A program made the position numbers and the translations under genes. The notes under the pieces were generated by a model that worked only from the letters and a program-made list of their open reading frames with translations, did no database searches and had not been told where the DNA came from. 64,000 bases of DNA from Coleophoma eucalyptorum (Eukaryota > Ascomycota > Leotiomycetes > Helotiales > Dermateaceae). Shown here one piece after another: positions 9,821 to 21,264 of the stretch (its first letter is position 1; every line of letters starts with the position of its first letter). The stretch spans positions 620,001-684,000 of the forward strand of contig JALRME010000007.1 in NCBI GenBank assembly GCA_026120035.1, given 5' to 3'.

Positions 9821-12380
9821 ATGAACACAACCCCCGTACTCTCTGGGCGGTCGCCCAAGACTTGTGATCAATGCAGGACTCGAAAGGTATGTAATTCCTC
9901 TTCCGGCCTGCTGTGTTCCTTCTTCTCATCTCCATCCCCGGTATATCTTCAAGCTCTAGCCATACATAGCCTGACTTGCGCTTACAGGTGCGCTGTGATG
10001 GCAGACGCAATACCTGCAGTAATTGCGACCGCCTAGGGTTCACCTGCTCATTCAAGGTCTCCTCTTTGTCTCACAGTGAGGATGTTCGAGTTGTTGGCCA
10101 CACTCAACCGCTACGCTGCCGTGTCCGCCAGGCCTGTGTCTCTTGTCAGGCTCTCAAAGCTCGGTGCAGCGGAGACACTCCAAGTTGTCAAAGATGCCAG
10201 GAGAAGAAGACCCAGTGCGTCTATAAGACGCCAAAACGTTCCGCATCGCAGGCTGCTTTGGGAGACTCTCGTCGTCCATCTGTCAACAGGGCTGCCACTT
10301 TTGAGGCATCAGACAGCAATGGCCAAGTAAACTTTGATCAGCTTAGCCAGCAAAGTCCAAGATCTGCTCAAAATGAAGGGTTGGTTTCCGAGCTCATGCT
10401 GTCTGATTTTACTGACTTAATTAGCCCATTTCCACCCCCACGAGATGTGATGCTTAAGGCACTATCTAATTACTTCAAACATATTCATCCTTTACCACCG
10501 TTCGCATTTCTGCATAAAGCCTCCTTGTTCCAGAAGTATAATGCTGGAGCAGCGGACCAAGCACTTCTTTTGGCCATTTTTGGTGTCACTTCTCAGTTGA
10601 TTGACTCTCCTCCCGATACACGAGAGCACGGTTCCAAGTGTATCGATGCAGCTGCTAATATAGTCCTTGCTGATCTGGACCGACCTTCAATTGCCAAAGT
10701 GCAAACACTGGTGCTCATTATCCGTCACCGCAATACTTTAAAACGTTACTCAAGTGCTTTCATGCTTGTTTCCATACTTTCAAGGATGGCCTTTGCTCTA
10801 CGACTGAACTATGAAAACCCTACTTTGTGCTTTTTAGATCAAGAGTCAAGAAGAAGACTCATGTGGGCCGTTTATATGTTAGATACAACTTGGGCTGGCG
10901 GGCTGAAGGAGTTCACACTATGCCCTGTCGATGTTATCCACTTGCAGCTTCCTGGCAGCGAAGAAGATTTCGAACTGGACGTTCCACGTGTCACAGCACC
11001 TTTATCAGCTGAGCCTGATGCCAGCAAGGAACTTAGCATACTTGCATATTATATCCGCATCATGTCGATACGATATCGAATACTTCGGTATGTATCAAAT
11101 CAACCTTCTTTTAACGTAATGATCGACCATTGACATAGAATAGCTACACAAAATATGTGGCATCCACTAATGTATCATTATCCGAGATACCCGATGCAAT
11201 TAGAAGCCTAGAGCAAGAGTTGCATAACTTTGAATTGTGTTTGCCCGTTTCAAACAAGTTTACAGAAAAGAATCTCCGTCTCCGAACGTACTCCCCGCAG
11301 TTGCCACGATTTGTGCTGTTGCATATTTGGTATCACCAGTGTCTTTGTGACCTATTCCGTTTTCTTGTCCCAGGCTTTAGAGAGAGTGTCCCGAAAGCTA
11401 TCCTACAACAGATGGATCCCGACTTCATTATTTATTGTCAAATAAAGTGCTATGAGCACGCTAGGTCAATCGCTGATATCATATCTGAATTTCTCAATCT
11501 CGAAGCGGAGATGCCTGTTATGGACACGAATATAGCTGTCTGGTAAGTATTGCATCTTTCCATCTATTGAGAAAATAGTCGAGCCGCCCTATGAGGCCAG
11601 AACTATTATTTTCGTTTAATTCTCGTATTTATAGTGCTAACCTTTTCAAGTGCTTATCAATGCGCACGTGTTGTCTACAATGCCTATCATATTGATGCAG
11701 AACGGTTTTCGTTGACGACTGACGCTGTCACAGAGGTGGCTGAAACCTGTCTCTCTTTGTTGAAGAAACTTACCCGTAATTGTGCCATGACTGAATCTAT
11801 TGTAAGTCTTCCTGGTCCTTGATATATGAATTATGACTTACGTACGAAGCAACGAGATATTGAAGATTTAATGGCCAATGGATTTGATTCTCCCTCTGCA
11901 GAGAGCCCGCAGGCGACTCCAGATTCTGCACAGAACACAAATCATAATCCTCTGATACCCACAGCAACAGGGACAGATCAGATGATCTCCAAGCACGGGC
12001 TCATTAGGTCCCCTAGCTTTATCGAAGACACTTCCAATCTTGCGATTCAATCGGGCTCTAGCAGACCTTCTCCACACCATAGCCTTCACAATGCATCCGA
12101 TATGTCAGAGACTCCTGACACGACTGCTGCAACGATACCCACCCCAATGAATATGAGCTCAAATGGCGATGCATATCCGATGGAACCCCAGGGAGCTGGA
12201 TTTAGAGGTCACCAAGTAACGCCGATATTGTCGAGCTGGGAACTTGACAATACTTTCCAAGGCGCTTGGGATGCATTTCCTCAACGCATTGATCCAATCA
12301 ACCAAAATCATAGCGATTGGGGCAATTATGTTCCTATTCAAACAGACTACTGGACGCATGACTTCAGTGCAGGTAGTTGA
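9821..12380 (+). CDS. transcription factor with two tandem Zn2Cys6 domains
   Basis: A nuclear regulator of about 748 residues in five exons: 9821-9886, 9988-11087, 11144-11542, 11651-11801 and 11850-12380. Introns are 48-108 nt; the third ends in CAAG about 10 nt after a perfect GCTAAC branch site. The first Zn2Cys6 cluster (CDQCRTRK, then VRCDGRRNTCSNCDRLGFTC) is split by intron 1. The second (CVSCQALKARC, then SGDTPSCQRCQEKKTQC) lies about 25 residues after the first. Both keep all six cysteines with C-x2-C-x6-C-x6-C-x2-C-x6-C spacing. The middle region (about 390 residues, including RRLMWAVYMLD) and VCAYQCARVV match the fungal_trans regulatory domain. The C-terminal 170 residues are Ser/Pro/Thr-rich and unstructured. 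Single-domain regulators are the rule, so the pair is unusual. Its position suggests control of the adjacent P450/O-methyltransferase group, which is inference. Confidence 0.87.
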
Positions 12381-12949
12381 AGAAGGAGTCCCGAAGCCGG
12401 TAAGCATTTACTTTTAAGGCAATAATGGATTATCAGACCTCGCTTTAGGCTTAAAGCTATATCGTCGATAATTCGTACTGTGTGGAAACATTATACCCGT
12501 CATCGCTAGGCTGATGTAGTCATGGCTCGAGGAAGTGACCAAGAACGTCGAGATTCGTCTTGGCTGACACAGAATCAAACGAGTCGGATACAAAGGGAAA
12601 GACAAGCTTCGATTGGACATAGCCTTACGCTCAAAGAAACCATATCCATAAATGTTCCTTCTCGGCTGAGGATCCTGATAAGAATGACGGAGCACCAGGC
12701 TTGTTCATTCAATCTATAGCGGCAACGCGACGAGGTTGAGCCAAGAAGAGCTGCGGAATACAGCTTGTGACGCGATAGTCTAATTTTTAATGAGAGATAA
12801 ATAATGCTCAAAAGGCATCAATGTATACGTCAAATCACACTCGGCTACGTTATACACAAGAGCCAATGTTCCAGCTGTATATTCAAAATGAAATTGAAAC
12901 CCGTCATCACCCACGATATATACCCAGTCACCACCAAGAGCCCATTCCT
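12381..12949. other. convergent 3' intergenic region
   Basis: This 0.57-kb spacer separates the convergent regulator and dihydroxyacetone kinase genes and should hold both 3' ends. No gene or repeat is recognised. Confidence 0.6.
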
Positions 12950-15082
12950 TTATTGTGACCCTTCCGAAAGGCCCTTACACAACTCATACAACGCCCAAGC
13001 TCCAGGGTCTGGAATCCCATCTCCCTCCCCCTTCTCCACACTGACATAGCTCGCCCTTCCAAATCCAGGCTTCATTCCCTTTGTCCCCTCCGCCGCTCTC
13101 TCTGCCTCCTTGACGGCTTTCTCCAAATCCCTCTCGCGATCTAGACTCTCCGCAAAAGGTAGCAGCACATCCATCACAGTCCGATCACCAATCCGTGCAC
13201 CTGTGTGCTGTTTAAGTGATGTGATGGCTGAGGTTAGTGCGGGTGCTAAGATATTGATGAGTGATGTGTTGCTTGATAAGTGCGTCTGGGACTGTGATTG
13301 CAGTGAGGATGCAAATGCCGCGAGGAGGATTCCGAAGATTGCACCTAGCGTGCCTCCCATTGCGTCCACGGCATCGATGATAGCGTACAGAACCACATAG
13401 ATCGATCCCGAACGGGCGATTCCTGAATCGAGGAGTTGAAGCGTTGCTATTCGCCATGCCATTAGTTCTCTGGTTTCTCTTGCAGAACAAGAATCCTAGA
13501 TTCAAGGTTCAAAAGGATCGAGGGAGGAATTTACCTTCGCTAACCCCCTTCACAGCCTCTCCGCAATCCCCATCTCCCATCACCATGTCCCAGCGGGTCA
13601 GATCTGGCTCGGACGCAATCGCTCTCTCGCATGCAGTCCGGATACTCTTCTCCAACAACCCTGCATCGATCTTCAGATCCTGCGATGCGTCTACAGCTGC
13701 TTTCTGCTCCACGTCGATCTCCGGCACGGGTTTCCGCGCCTCCTTGGTAGAGCTATTGGAGATAACGTTGGGCCAGCATGGTGCGGTTGTGTGCGCGCTG
13801 AGGAGTGAAAGTAGTTCTGCAGAAGAGGTTTGGGAGTTTGATGCCGCGGCGCTGATGTTGCACAGCGTTATACTAAATCCTGGTCCGTTCAAAGAGGTTT
13901 CGAATGCCCCCGAGTAGATCTTTGTTGGGAGGATTTTCCAGGTTGTATCTGGAGAAGTTTTGGGTTAATTCTTTGGCTGTTTTGATATGATATGAGATCG
14001 GGTGGCGGGGGGGGGGGGTGGCTTACCGAGCTGATTTAACGTCTCCTGTGTCAACGCTCCTAATTCGAGTGGGGAAATTCCACCATAGTTGTTAATCAGT
14101 AACACCACATCATCACCTGGCGAAAATTTGACGTATCCTCGTTCGGGATCGTTCGGATCACAGATAAGCTTTAATAATTGTGAGATCAAGTCTTCCACTG
14201 AAGGGAATGGTGAAATTCTTTGAGCGCCCTGTCCTTATTAGTTTCTGGGATTGTAGATGTAGGAGGTGACACTTTACAGGTTCATTATGGATTCCTGCAC
14301 CAACGACACAGACATCATCATCAATGGTGTCATGGTTTTGTCGTCCCGGGACATGACAATGATCCAATGCAGAACCAATAGAGACAAGCTGGTCGTTGAC
14401 AGCTCTCCCTATTTCAACACACTTTTCAAAACTATATTCACTTGCGGCCGCACCTCCTAAGACCTTCATAGCTATTGTGAGTTAGTTTCATCGCCCTTAC
14501 CAAACAATCAAAAGTAACGGGCAAGGAACTCACTAAGAACATTTCCGGCCAGACCTCTTCGCCCCACTTTCGTTGATTTGCTTCGTCCAATACTCACATC
14601 GTCCGTAGCAGGTAGTACGGCACACTTCTTACTGAAACCTCCCGCCAAAGCCCGCTCGGCTGCAAGGCCGAAATGTAGCTTGTCGCCGGTGTAGTTAGTG
14701 ATGAGCAAAATCGCTCCCTTATCAGATGGAACGGATGCAATAGCCGTCAGGACCTGTTTCATGCTGGGACTAGCGAAAATATCTCCACAAGCTACTGCGG
14801 AGAGGAGACCATCTCCAACGTATCCGGACCATGCTAAGGAAAGGAATTAGAATAAATGATTTATTGTGACATTAGAGGTTTTGTAAGGAGCAAATTACCT
14901 GGCTCGTGACCTGATCCTCCTCCGGAGATGAGCGCTACATGAGAGGAATTGTGGTTGCTATTCAATACTACCCGCTGGTCTTCGATCAGGGAAAGTGCCG
15001 GATTGGCGGTCACAAGAGCTTTCAAAGCTAGTGGGACGAGTGTGTTGACGGCTGTCTCGGGGAAGTAATGTTTTGTAGACAT
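12950..15082 (-). CDS. dak1: dihydroxyacetone kinase (fused DhaK-DhaL)
   Basis: This ATP-dependent cytosolic kinase phosphorylates dihydroxyacetone (and glyceraldehyde), feeding glycerol or methanol-derived DHA into glycolysis and detoxifying DHA. Exons, in reading order: 15082-14899, 14833-14534, 14471-14278, 14228-14027, 13948-13535 and about 13476-12950, giving 606 residues, the usual length. The DhaK half has ISGGGSGHEPAWSGYVGDG, CGDIFASPS and LDHCHVPGR, with the histidine that binds the substrate carbonyl. The DhaL half has the metal/ATP loop MGDGDCGEAV and ends GRASYVS...DPGAWALYE. The last splice acceptor (AAGAG, 13477) is chosen to keep frame and is the least certain. A run of 12 G lies in intron 4. 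The gene converges with the upstream regulator and has no obvious partner gene. Confidence 0.92.
14007..14018 (+). repeat. G12 homopolymer in an intron of the DAK gene
   Basis: Twelve consecutive G on the + strand, within the fourth intron of the dihydroxyacetone kinase gene. Two other runs of exactly 12 G occur in the window. Confidence 0.9.
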
Positions 15083-16246
15083 TTTGAATATCTAGGCGTA
15101 CTAGAAAATGATGTGATGGATGATGCTCAAGTTTCAATTGCGGGGAAATGGGATCTTCTGGGGTCGGTTGTATGAGCGATGGACTAAGTGTTGATTATGC
15201 CGGCATGTCGTTCCCAACTCTGGACAAGGCTGCAGTACAAGAAGAGAGGTATGGTCTAAACTGGTGAAGAAGCTTGAATCTCTTTTATAAAAGAAAAGGA
15301 AGAAAAGCAGCTACTATTTGTACTTCAAGAACCACTCAACAATCAAATCCCTGCCGCGTCTCGAGCACCCCGCATTGAAGTATGGAGGAACGAGACGAGC
15401 CAGCAAAGGTACCGGGATACCGTTTTAGGATAAGCCGCGCGAAATGGCACTCATCACGTGCCTTATTTTCTGGAAGTTCAAGAGGCTTTCTTCCACTTTC
15501 TTTCGGGCTATTCTCTACTTCCGAGGCTATTTCTACTATTTGAATGATGATTCTAACCTCGTTGAATATTCTTTCCCTAACCCTCCGCACCGACGTCTTT
15601 TCCTGTCTCCTGCGATGCTGTTTGCCGAAGGCGCGCTATGAGCCTGGTGGCCACATGTATTTGATGTAATACAATGCAACACCATGGTGGCCTTACTCGC
15701 AATTACGTGGCCCGAGCTACTATGACAAAGAGACCATGACGAAGTGGATATGGAAGAGAGGGATGACTGCTTCAAGCATTGAATTTTACCTCGCCATGAA
15801 TAATGGTGTTGAAGATACTATTAAAGCAAAGCATAGCTGCTAATAAGGCTTGATTTCAGTGAACAAAGCCAAAGACCCCTGATAATGAAGTTTTAGAAAG
15901 ATGTCGGGAAAGTCAAGAATATGAAGGCAAGGTTCTTCCTCCTGAAATATATGAAGTCATGTGATCATATATTCTACAGCTGGAAGGTACCTAGGCGTTC
16001 CGATCTCTTTGGTGGGTCTTTCCTGCCATAGTCTGCGAACAATGTTGAAAGATCTCTCTTTGAGCCATTGAATCGATCGCTGTACACCAGAACCGCAGTT
16101 CAGTATCCATAGAAAGAAGAACTGCCCACGAAAGGCCATTCCTTGAACAAGAGGCACAATCGACTTACCGAAACTATTCCTATATCTATAAGGTCACCTT
16201 CATTATTGTCTCAAACACCCAAGTTGACCCCAAAGTCGCACTCAAC
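15083..16246. other. intergenic
   Basis: Spacer of 1.16 kb upstream of both dihydroxyacetone kinase (minus) and the decayed gene (plus), so it would hold a divergent promoter. Short ORFs have biased composition. No element is assigned. Confidence 0.55.
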
Positions 16247-17693
16247 ATGTCTGCAAACAACGAGGGCGATGGGTTTTACGCACCAAATCCCAAGGACCCA
16301 GAACAAGCGACAGAAAGTGTAACGAATCACTTCCGCAACTGCAATGTGACTAACTTACGCAATTACAATACTATGACGGTAATTTTGAATCAATATCCCA
16401 CGCCTGAATACCATTCTTCGGTCTCAACTCAGCACCCGGCGAGCAGCCCAGCTGTAGTCAGATCCGTTGGAAAAGGAAAGGAACAGTACTCTGGCTCTCA
16501 TAGCAATCAGGGTACGAAACGCAAGATTGATGAAGTTGATAGAGTTCAAGGATTACCACCGGATTTCCAACTCTTCGGGTAATTTCACCACCACGGAAGC
16601 GGCATGTAGCATTTGCAGATAGCTCTGCGGTGACAACAGCCCAGCCGCTTTACGAGATGCAACCTATGCCGGAGTATCAGATTTAAGTGTCAAACGTCAA
16701 AAAGGACATATCTCCATTGGACGGTGATGTGGATGAATTTTCTAGTCTCTCTGAACTTTCTAGTGGACTGAAGAGGAAGACCAAAATGATGGAGTTACCC
16801 ATGAAGATAAAAGTACCGTGAGACAAGCAACGGCTTCCACAGCTGCAGAAAGAAGAATGGCACAAGAGAATTATTGCGACACTCAGAATATTGACGAGCC
16901 ATCGGGCAACATGGGACCCAGATGTCCCTCAATTAGCTTTGGTCAACATCAACAGGCTCCTTTGCTAGGCAATCTCGAGTTTATCATGAGCTCACAGTCT
17001 AAGACATAAGTTGGAGAACAAGAGATGGCAGAAATCACAGTGCGTAGGCTTTTGGAAGACGTCATGGAAGGGGAGATCCGCGCCCGTGATGTTGAGAGAA
17101 TCGCAAAAACATTTATTTTCCCAGAATCTGTCAAATTCTTTGAGTTTGCCGATTCCACAGTTACTAAAGCCAATGTTTCGCAGGCAATCTCACCATATGA
17201 GTCGAAGTATGAGGTTTGCATCATACCAATCGAGGCGCCGTACTTACTTGGCACTATTGTCATATTTCGCAAGACTAGAGTAGCTGTGTGGTACGACTCA
17301 CTAAACTATCGCGAGAACCCGGGTGCTGTTGACTTGTTACCCATCACTATGAAATCCTATCGTAGCATTTTCGGCGACTGGAAGCAGACCATAGGTTCCT
17401 GCAATAAGGGAACGGACAGTCGAACTTGTGGCCTGTTTACCATCGAGAACATCGAACGCTTGTGTAGCATATTGAGCGACGGAGACTTGGAAGAAGTTCT
17501 AAATCTCAGTACTTTCTGCTACCCCGAGAGACTTCGCTATATGTATGCATCTCGCCTTTGTGTATTCAAAGGCCTTAGTAAAAAGTTTGAAGTAATGCTT
17601 GAAAGCTTTAGGAGAAAACATCTCCCTTCTGCAAATGAAAGCCAATTCTTGGAAAATGTGGCCGAAAGTGCGAATTGTCCAGATTCGTTTTGA
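16247..17693 (+). pseudogene. decayed gene ending in a Ulp1 (C48)-like domain
   Basis: The region reads as one long coding relic cut by four lesions. Frame 2 opens at 16247 (MSANNEGDGFY) and ends at TAA 16580. Coding-like sequence continues in frame 1 from about 16576 (SPPRKRHVAFADSS), crosses TAA at 16684 and goes on (SNVKKDISPLDGD). It then moves to frame 0 near 16750-16770 (EEEDQNDGVTHEDKST), crosses TAA at 17007 and runs to TGA at 17691. The final 222 residues from ATG 17025 have WYDSLNY, DWKQTIG and DSRTCGLFTIENI, which resemble the Asp, Gln and Cys boxes of Ulp1/SENP-type peptidases. The expected His-Trp is replaced by APYLL. The last part alone could still be expressed. Family assignment is tentative, and I cannot exclude unusual introns. 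Confidence 0.5.
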
Positions 17694-18119
17694 GAATTGA
17701 AAGGATTTGGTTGATTTCGTCCCCTCAAATTCGGTAAGGGAGGCAAAAAAGCTTGAGATCACATCATGTAACGTGCAATGTACCCCACGATTCAACTCAC
17801 TACATACTTGTTCACTGAATTTTTAGTCTCACAGCACTTTGTCTGATATATGAGGCAGACTTGTGACGAGCAACTTAGAGCTATAGGCTGGACAGTGAGA
17901 ACTCTTCAATATGCCTCCTCAACCACTTCTAAGTACTTCTAGCGGCATTTTAAAATAGAACACAGTTCTACAGGGAGTAAAAAAACTTTGCTGCATTACT
18001 TTCGGCAGATTAGCTCACGGTAGAACAATAACACGCGCTATAGGTAATAAACAAAGTAAATTGGATACCTAGATGGCTCTACAGCAGGTATATAGCTAAA
18101 TATCTACATACAGTGTAGA
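17694..18119. other. convergent 3' intergenic region
   Basis: This 0.43-kb AT-rich spacer lies between the decayed gene and the phospholipase C 3' end. Nothing is recognised. Confidence 0.6.
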
Positions 18120-19892
18120 CTAGACGTCTACCACATCAAATTTCACAAGTAGAGAACATGTCGTCTCTCGGCCCTTCAAGTCCAACATGCGGATAAAGCT
18201 CCAACCGGTAGTGATGTACATAATCCTTACAGCTGCGACACAGAGCACAGGATTCGTGGCAAAGCTCTCATCGCTCTTGATAAGGATACGAAGGAAAGCC
18301 AGCTCATTGGATTCAAACTCCCACTCGAGCGTCTCATTCCAGAATGGGTCCGTCGGCGGTGGATTATCGTGTCTATGTAAAAAGCCAAGCCTGTGCTGAT
18401 GATAGGGGGCAGTTTTGCGTTTTGGTCGAGTCTTCTCGAGATCATCTGGATGAATGAGCATGCAGGTGACGTATGGCTTAATATCGTCTGCATCGAGCTT
18501 TGCAGGAACAGGCACTTCTGTTGCGCCTGCAATATGGAAACGGAGACTCTTCTTCCTGCCGTCACTAAGCTTGCCACTGCCACCAATACGGAGAGCTTCA
18601 GGTTTCAGCACATAACCATCGGAACCACTGAAAAGTGCCTCGTTAATCTGCATACTGGCACCAAAGGTCTGCCAGTTCAGGGCGCAGATATGCGCTCCTA
18701 TTCCCCAAAACCGAACTGGGTCAAGATTGTCGGATGAGATGCGAGTGCCTTTGGGGAATACGCGCATGAGATGATGGGCATTGTGAAGAGCGATCTTTGT
18801 GCTTGCACCAGGCATAACAGCAAGCAATTTGGACTCCGAAATATTGATGAGATGATGGTGGGGTCCATTCGTAAGGGCTTGCTGTTCATACCATGAATCG
18901 TCGGTAGGCTTGACAGATTGAGCATAAACGCCCAAAGAAGCAAGCTCGGGAATGATAGTAGTAACAGGTGCGGCTTTCTTCTTGTCTTTGTAAGCCTTCT
19001 TGGCTTGCTTTTGTTCCTCGGTTTCATCCTCAAATTCGGAATGGTCACTATCGTCTTCGTTGTCCTCAACTATACCAGGGATATGGTGCTCAACGATGAC
19101 AGAAATTTTGTCTCCAAGTTCTTCGAGAGTGACATGTTCCCCAGTATCTTGCTCTTCTCTGTGCCCTGCTTCTCTCACAGCCTTACTGAGGAGGCGGTCA
19201 CCCCAGACCTCCTTCATAATATGAACGAGGCGTAGTTGGCCATTTGCATCGCAGTGGTTCTCTAGAGATAAGAGAATAGGTGCAGCTTGGCGACCTTCTA
19301 AAGCTGCCTGAGCTATTTCTTTGTCAAAGGAGTCACGCATCATCTCACAGACCGCGCGGAAGCGGATATGGGACACAAGAGTGTAGCCATGGGTAACTTT
19401 CGGCTCACTGACGTCCTCTTCATTGTCCCAAGCATCGATTTCGACGCAGCGGGCGCCTGCTCCAAGAACTATCTCGTAAGCCTCACATGAGGATTCACCA
19501 AAGAGCTGATGGGCCATCAAGTAGGTGTTATGACTTGAGCTAATAAAATAGTCTGGCAGCGGATGGGACCTGTCTGTAAGATACGATGGGACATTGATAT
19601 GTGGCTTGTCCAGTAAGTCACGCAGAGCCTGAGTTGTCTCATCTCCGTGACTTAAGCCAGCATCTCCTTTGGACATGACTTTCTCCTCGACAAGAAACGA
19701 TTTTAGAGCATGGCTAACTCTGAGTTGATTCTTGATAATGGCAGACTGACGAGCACTACGGCCGCCGCCTGCGACGGTGTTAGAAGTGATCTCCTCTCCT
19801 TTTTCGTCGCTGGCATCCTCATTGTGGGAAAATTTGGAGAAAGGGTTCAATTCGGCCAGGCGTGAGGTGAGGCTTTCTGCTGCTTCCGACAT
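18120..19892 (-). CDS. plc1: phosphoinositide-specific phospholipase C (delta-like)
   Basis: This enzyme hydrolyses PIP2 to inositol trisphosphate and diacylglycerol at membranes in calcium signalling. It is a single exon of 590 residues from ATG 19892 (MSEAAESL). The frame is open 26 codons further upstream, but only a non-ATG start is available there. The X domain carries catalytic SSSHNTYL (His121) and, about 75 residues later, THGYTLVSHI with the second histidine; CVEIDAWD binds calcium. An acidic/lysine-rich linker (EDNEDDSDHSEFEDETEEQ) separates X from the Y domain (ELASLGVYAQSVK, then DPVRFWGIGAHICALNWQT). A C2 domain follows (VTCMLIHPDD to the C-terminus). No EF-hand or PH domain is obvious in the short N-terminus, as in many fungal PLCs. 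The call is very secure. Confidence 0.95.
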   Translation of the reverse strand: MSEAAESLTSRLAELNPFSKFSHNEDASDEKGEEITSNTVAGGGRSARQSAIIKNQLRVSHALKSFLVEEKVMSKGDAGLSHGDETTQALRDLLDKPHINVPSYLTDRSHPLPDYFISSSHNTYLMAHQLFGESSCEAYEIVLGAGARCVEIDAWDNEEDVSEPKVTHGYTLVSHIRFRAVCEMMRDSFDKEIAQAALEGRQAAPILLSLENHCDANGQLRLVHIMKEVWGDRLLSKAVREAGHREEQDTGEHVTLEELGDKISVIVEHHIPGIVEDNEDDSDHSEFEDETEEQKQAKKAYKDKKKAAPVTTIIPELASLGVYAQSVKPTDDSWYEQQALTNGPHHHLINISESKLLAVMPGASTKIALHNAHHLMRVFPKGTRISSDNLDPVRFWGIGAHICALNWQTFGASMQINEALFSGSDGYVLKPEALRIGGSGKLSDGRKKSLRFHIAGATEVPVPAKLDADDIKPYVTCMLIHPDDLEKTRPKRKTAPYHQHRLGFLHRHDNPPPTDPFWNETLEWEFESNELAFLRILIKSDESFATNPVLCVAAVRIMYITTGWSFIRMLDLKGRETTCSLLVKFDVVDV

Positions 19893-21264
19893 GATTGAGG
19901 CTGCGGGCAAATTTAGGCTAGACTTGCAAAATGAATGAGCTAAAGTAACGTTCGGATGATCATCGACCAACTTCTGTGCGAGGAATGCAATGCAATGTCA
20001 CCGTTCCACGATTATGGGTCGAGTTCAAGTTAGGATAAGGCACGTTGCATGGATAGCCGCGGGTCGGATATGTTGTCAAGGTCAAGAGTGCAAGAGTAGC
20101 GTCGCTTGCGTGGTGAGGATCTAAAGATAGTATCGCAAGCGGCGGCGCTAAGCTTGAAATTGAGATGCACGTGATACCAACACTCTCTGCCCAACGGTAG
20201 TGGAGGGCCATTGTAGTGTTTTTTCGCAGCTATTGACCTTTTCTTCTCTGTCTGGTTTCATGAACTTTCATGATAATAGTACAGATCTATCATTTTAGTC
20301 CGTTTCCGTAAAATTACCAAACAAAGACCATAAATGAGACTGCAACTCTGAGAACAAAGGACCATGCGGAAAACGACCCTGGATGCTTCAATAGGCATCG
20401 ACGAAGCCGGACCCAAGAAAGAACCTCCCCAACAGAAATTGGAAATTTTGTTGCATGTCAAGTCGTTTATTCAGAGATGAACCCTTGAAGTCATATTCTA
20501 GAAATTCTGAGCTTGCTCTTGGTATATCCTTTCGTTCCACTGTGGTTTTTGTACTTTTGCATATAGGGGGGGGGGGGCCTTTATTTCCAATTCTGAGACT
20601 CTAACACGCAAAATACTAAATATTACTGGCTTCTTAAGCTAAGCATGAAGTCAGAAACAGAAAGTTTGACAGCTCCTGGGTGTTTTCTCGTAGTTCACTT
20701 TGCTCTTTGGCAAGATTGCCTCTAAACTTAATAGAGAGATCACATTCACTTATTGCTCACTTTTCTCCTTATCTACAGGTTAAGCGACCAACCTGTCTCA
20801 CGTACTGATTGGGCCACATTTATACGTAATTCATCTAGTTTGCATTGCACAGAAATCATCATACTTCTTCTAACATCCTCTCCAGTTTAAGCTATCACGT
20901 TTCACCCGTCGTTCATTTGATATTGATATCTCCAAGCGAACTATGATCACAATCAATATGATTCCAAGGCAAAATCTTCAAACAAACTCCATTACTATCT
21001 CAAAAGCCATAGTAATATTACAACTTAACAACACTTATAAATAAGGAAGAAAAAGAGAAAACAAAGTACCAATAAGTTATCCTACACGTGTCATAATATT
21101 TCGGGCAACCCCTTCTCATCTAAATAAAGTGCTCCAAGCCTAAAGAAAGCATTCTTAAGCACCTACAATGACCTGCACAAGCAGAAGCAGAGATATCCAA
21201 TAGCCAAGAAAATAGCCTCGTATAATCCCAAGGGATGATGATAGATATACCATCGATTACATGA
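19893..21264. other. intergenic, AT-rich, with a G12 run
   Basis: This 1.37-kb spacer covers the PLC promoter and the 3' flank of the repeat-containing gene. It has an uninterrupted run of 12 G at 20566-20577. The small ORF at 19960-20211 (-) has no family features. No transposon relic was recognised. Confidence 0.55.
20566..20577 (+). repeat. G12 homopolymer
   Basis: Twelve G in the PLC upstream region, the second of three equal-length G runs in the window. Confidence 0.9.

Noticed and set aside
13110..13400. + strand ORF within the kinase gene
   Set aside because: It is antisense to the DhaL domain, whose protein is clearly family-like on the minus strand.
16818..17009. Independent small protein
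   Set aside because: It is in the same frame as the Ulp1-like part and separated from it by a single TAA, so it fits better as a piece of the decayed gene.
19893..19970. Longer N-terminus for phospholipase C
   Set aside because: The extra codons start with TTG, not ATG; ATG 19892 gives a normal fungal PLC N-terminus.
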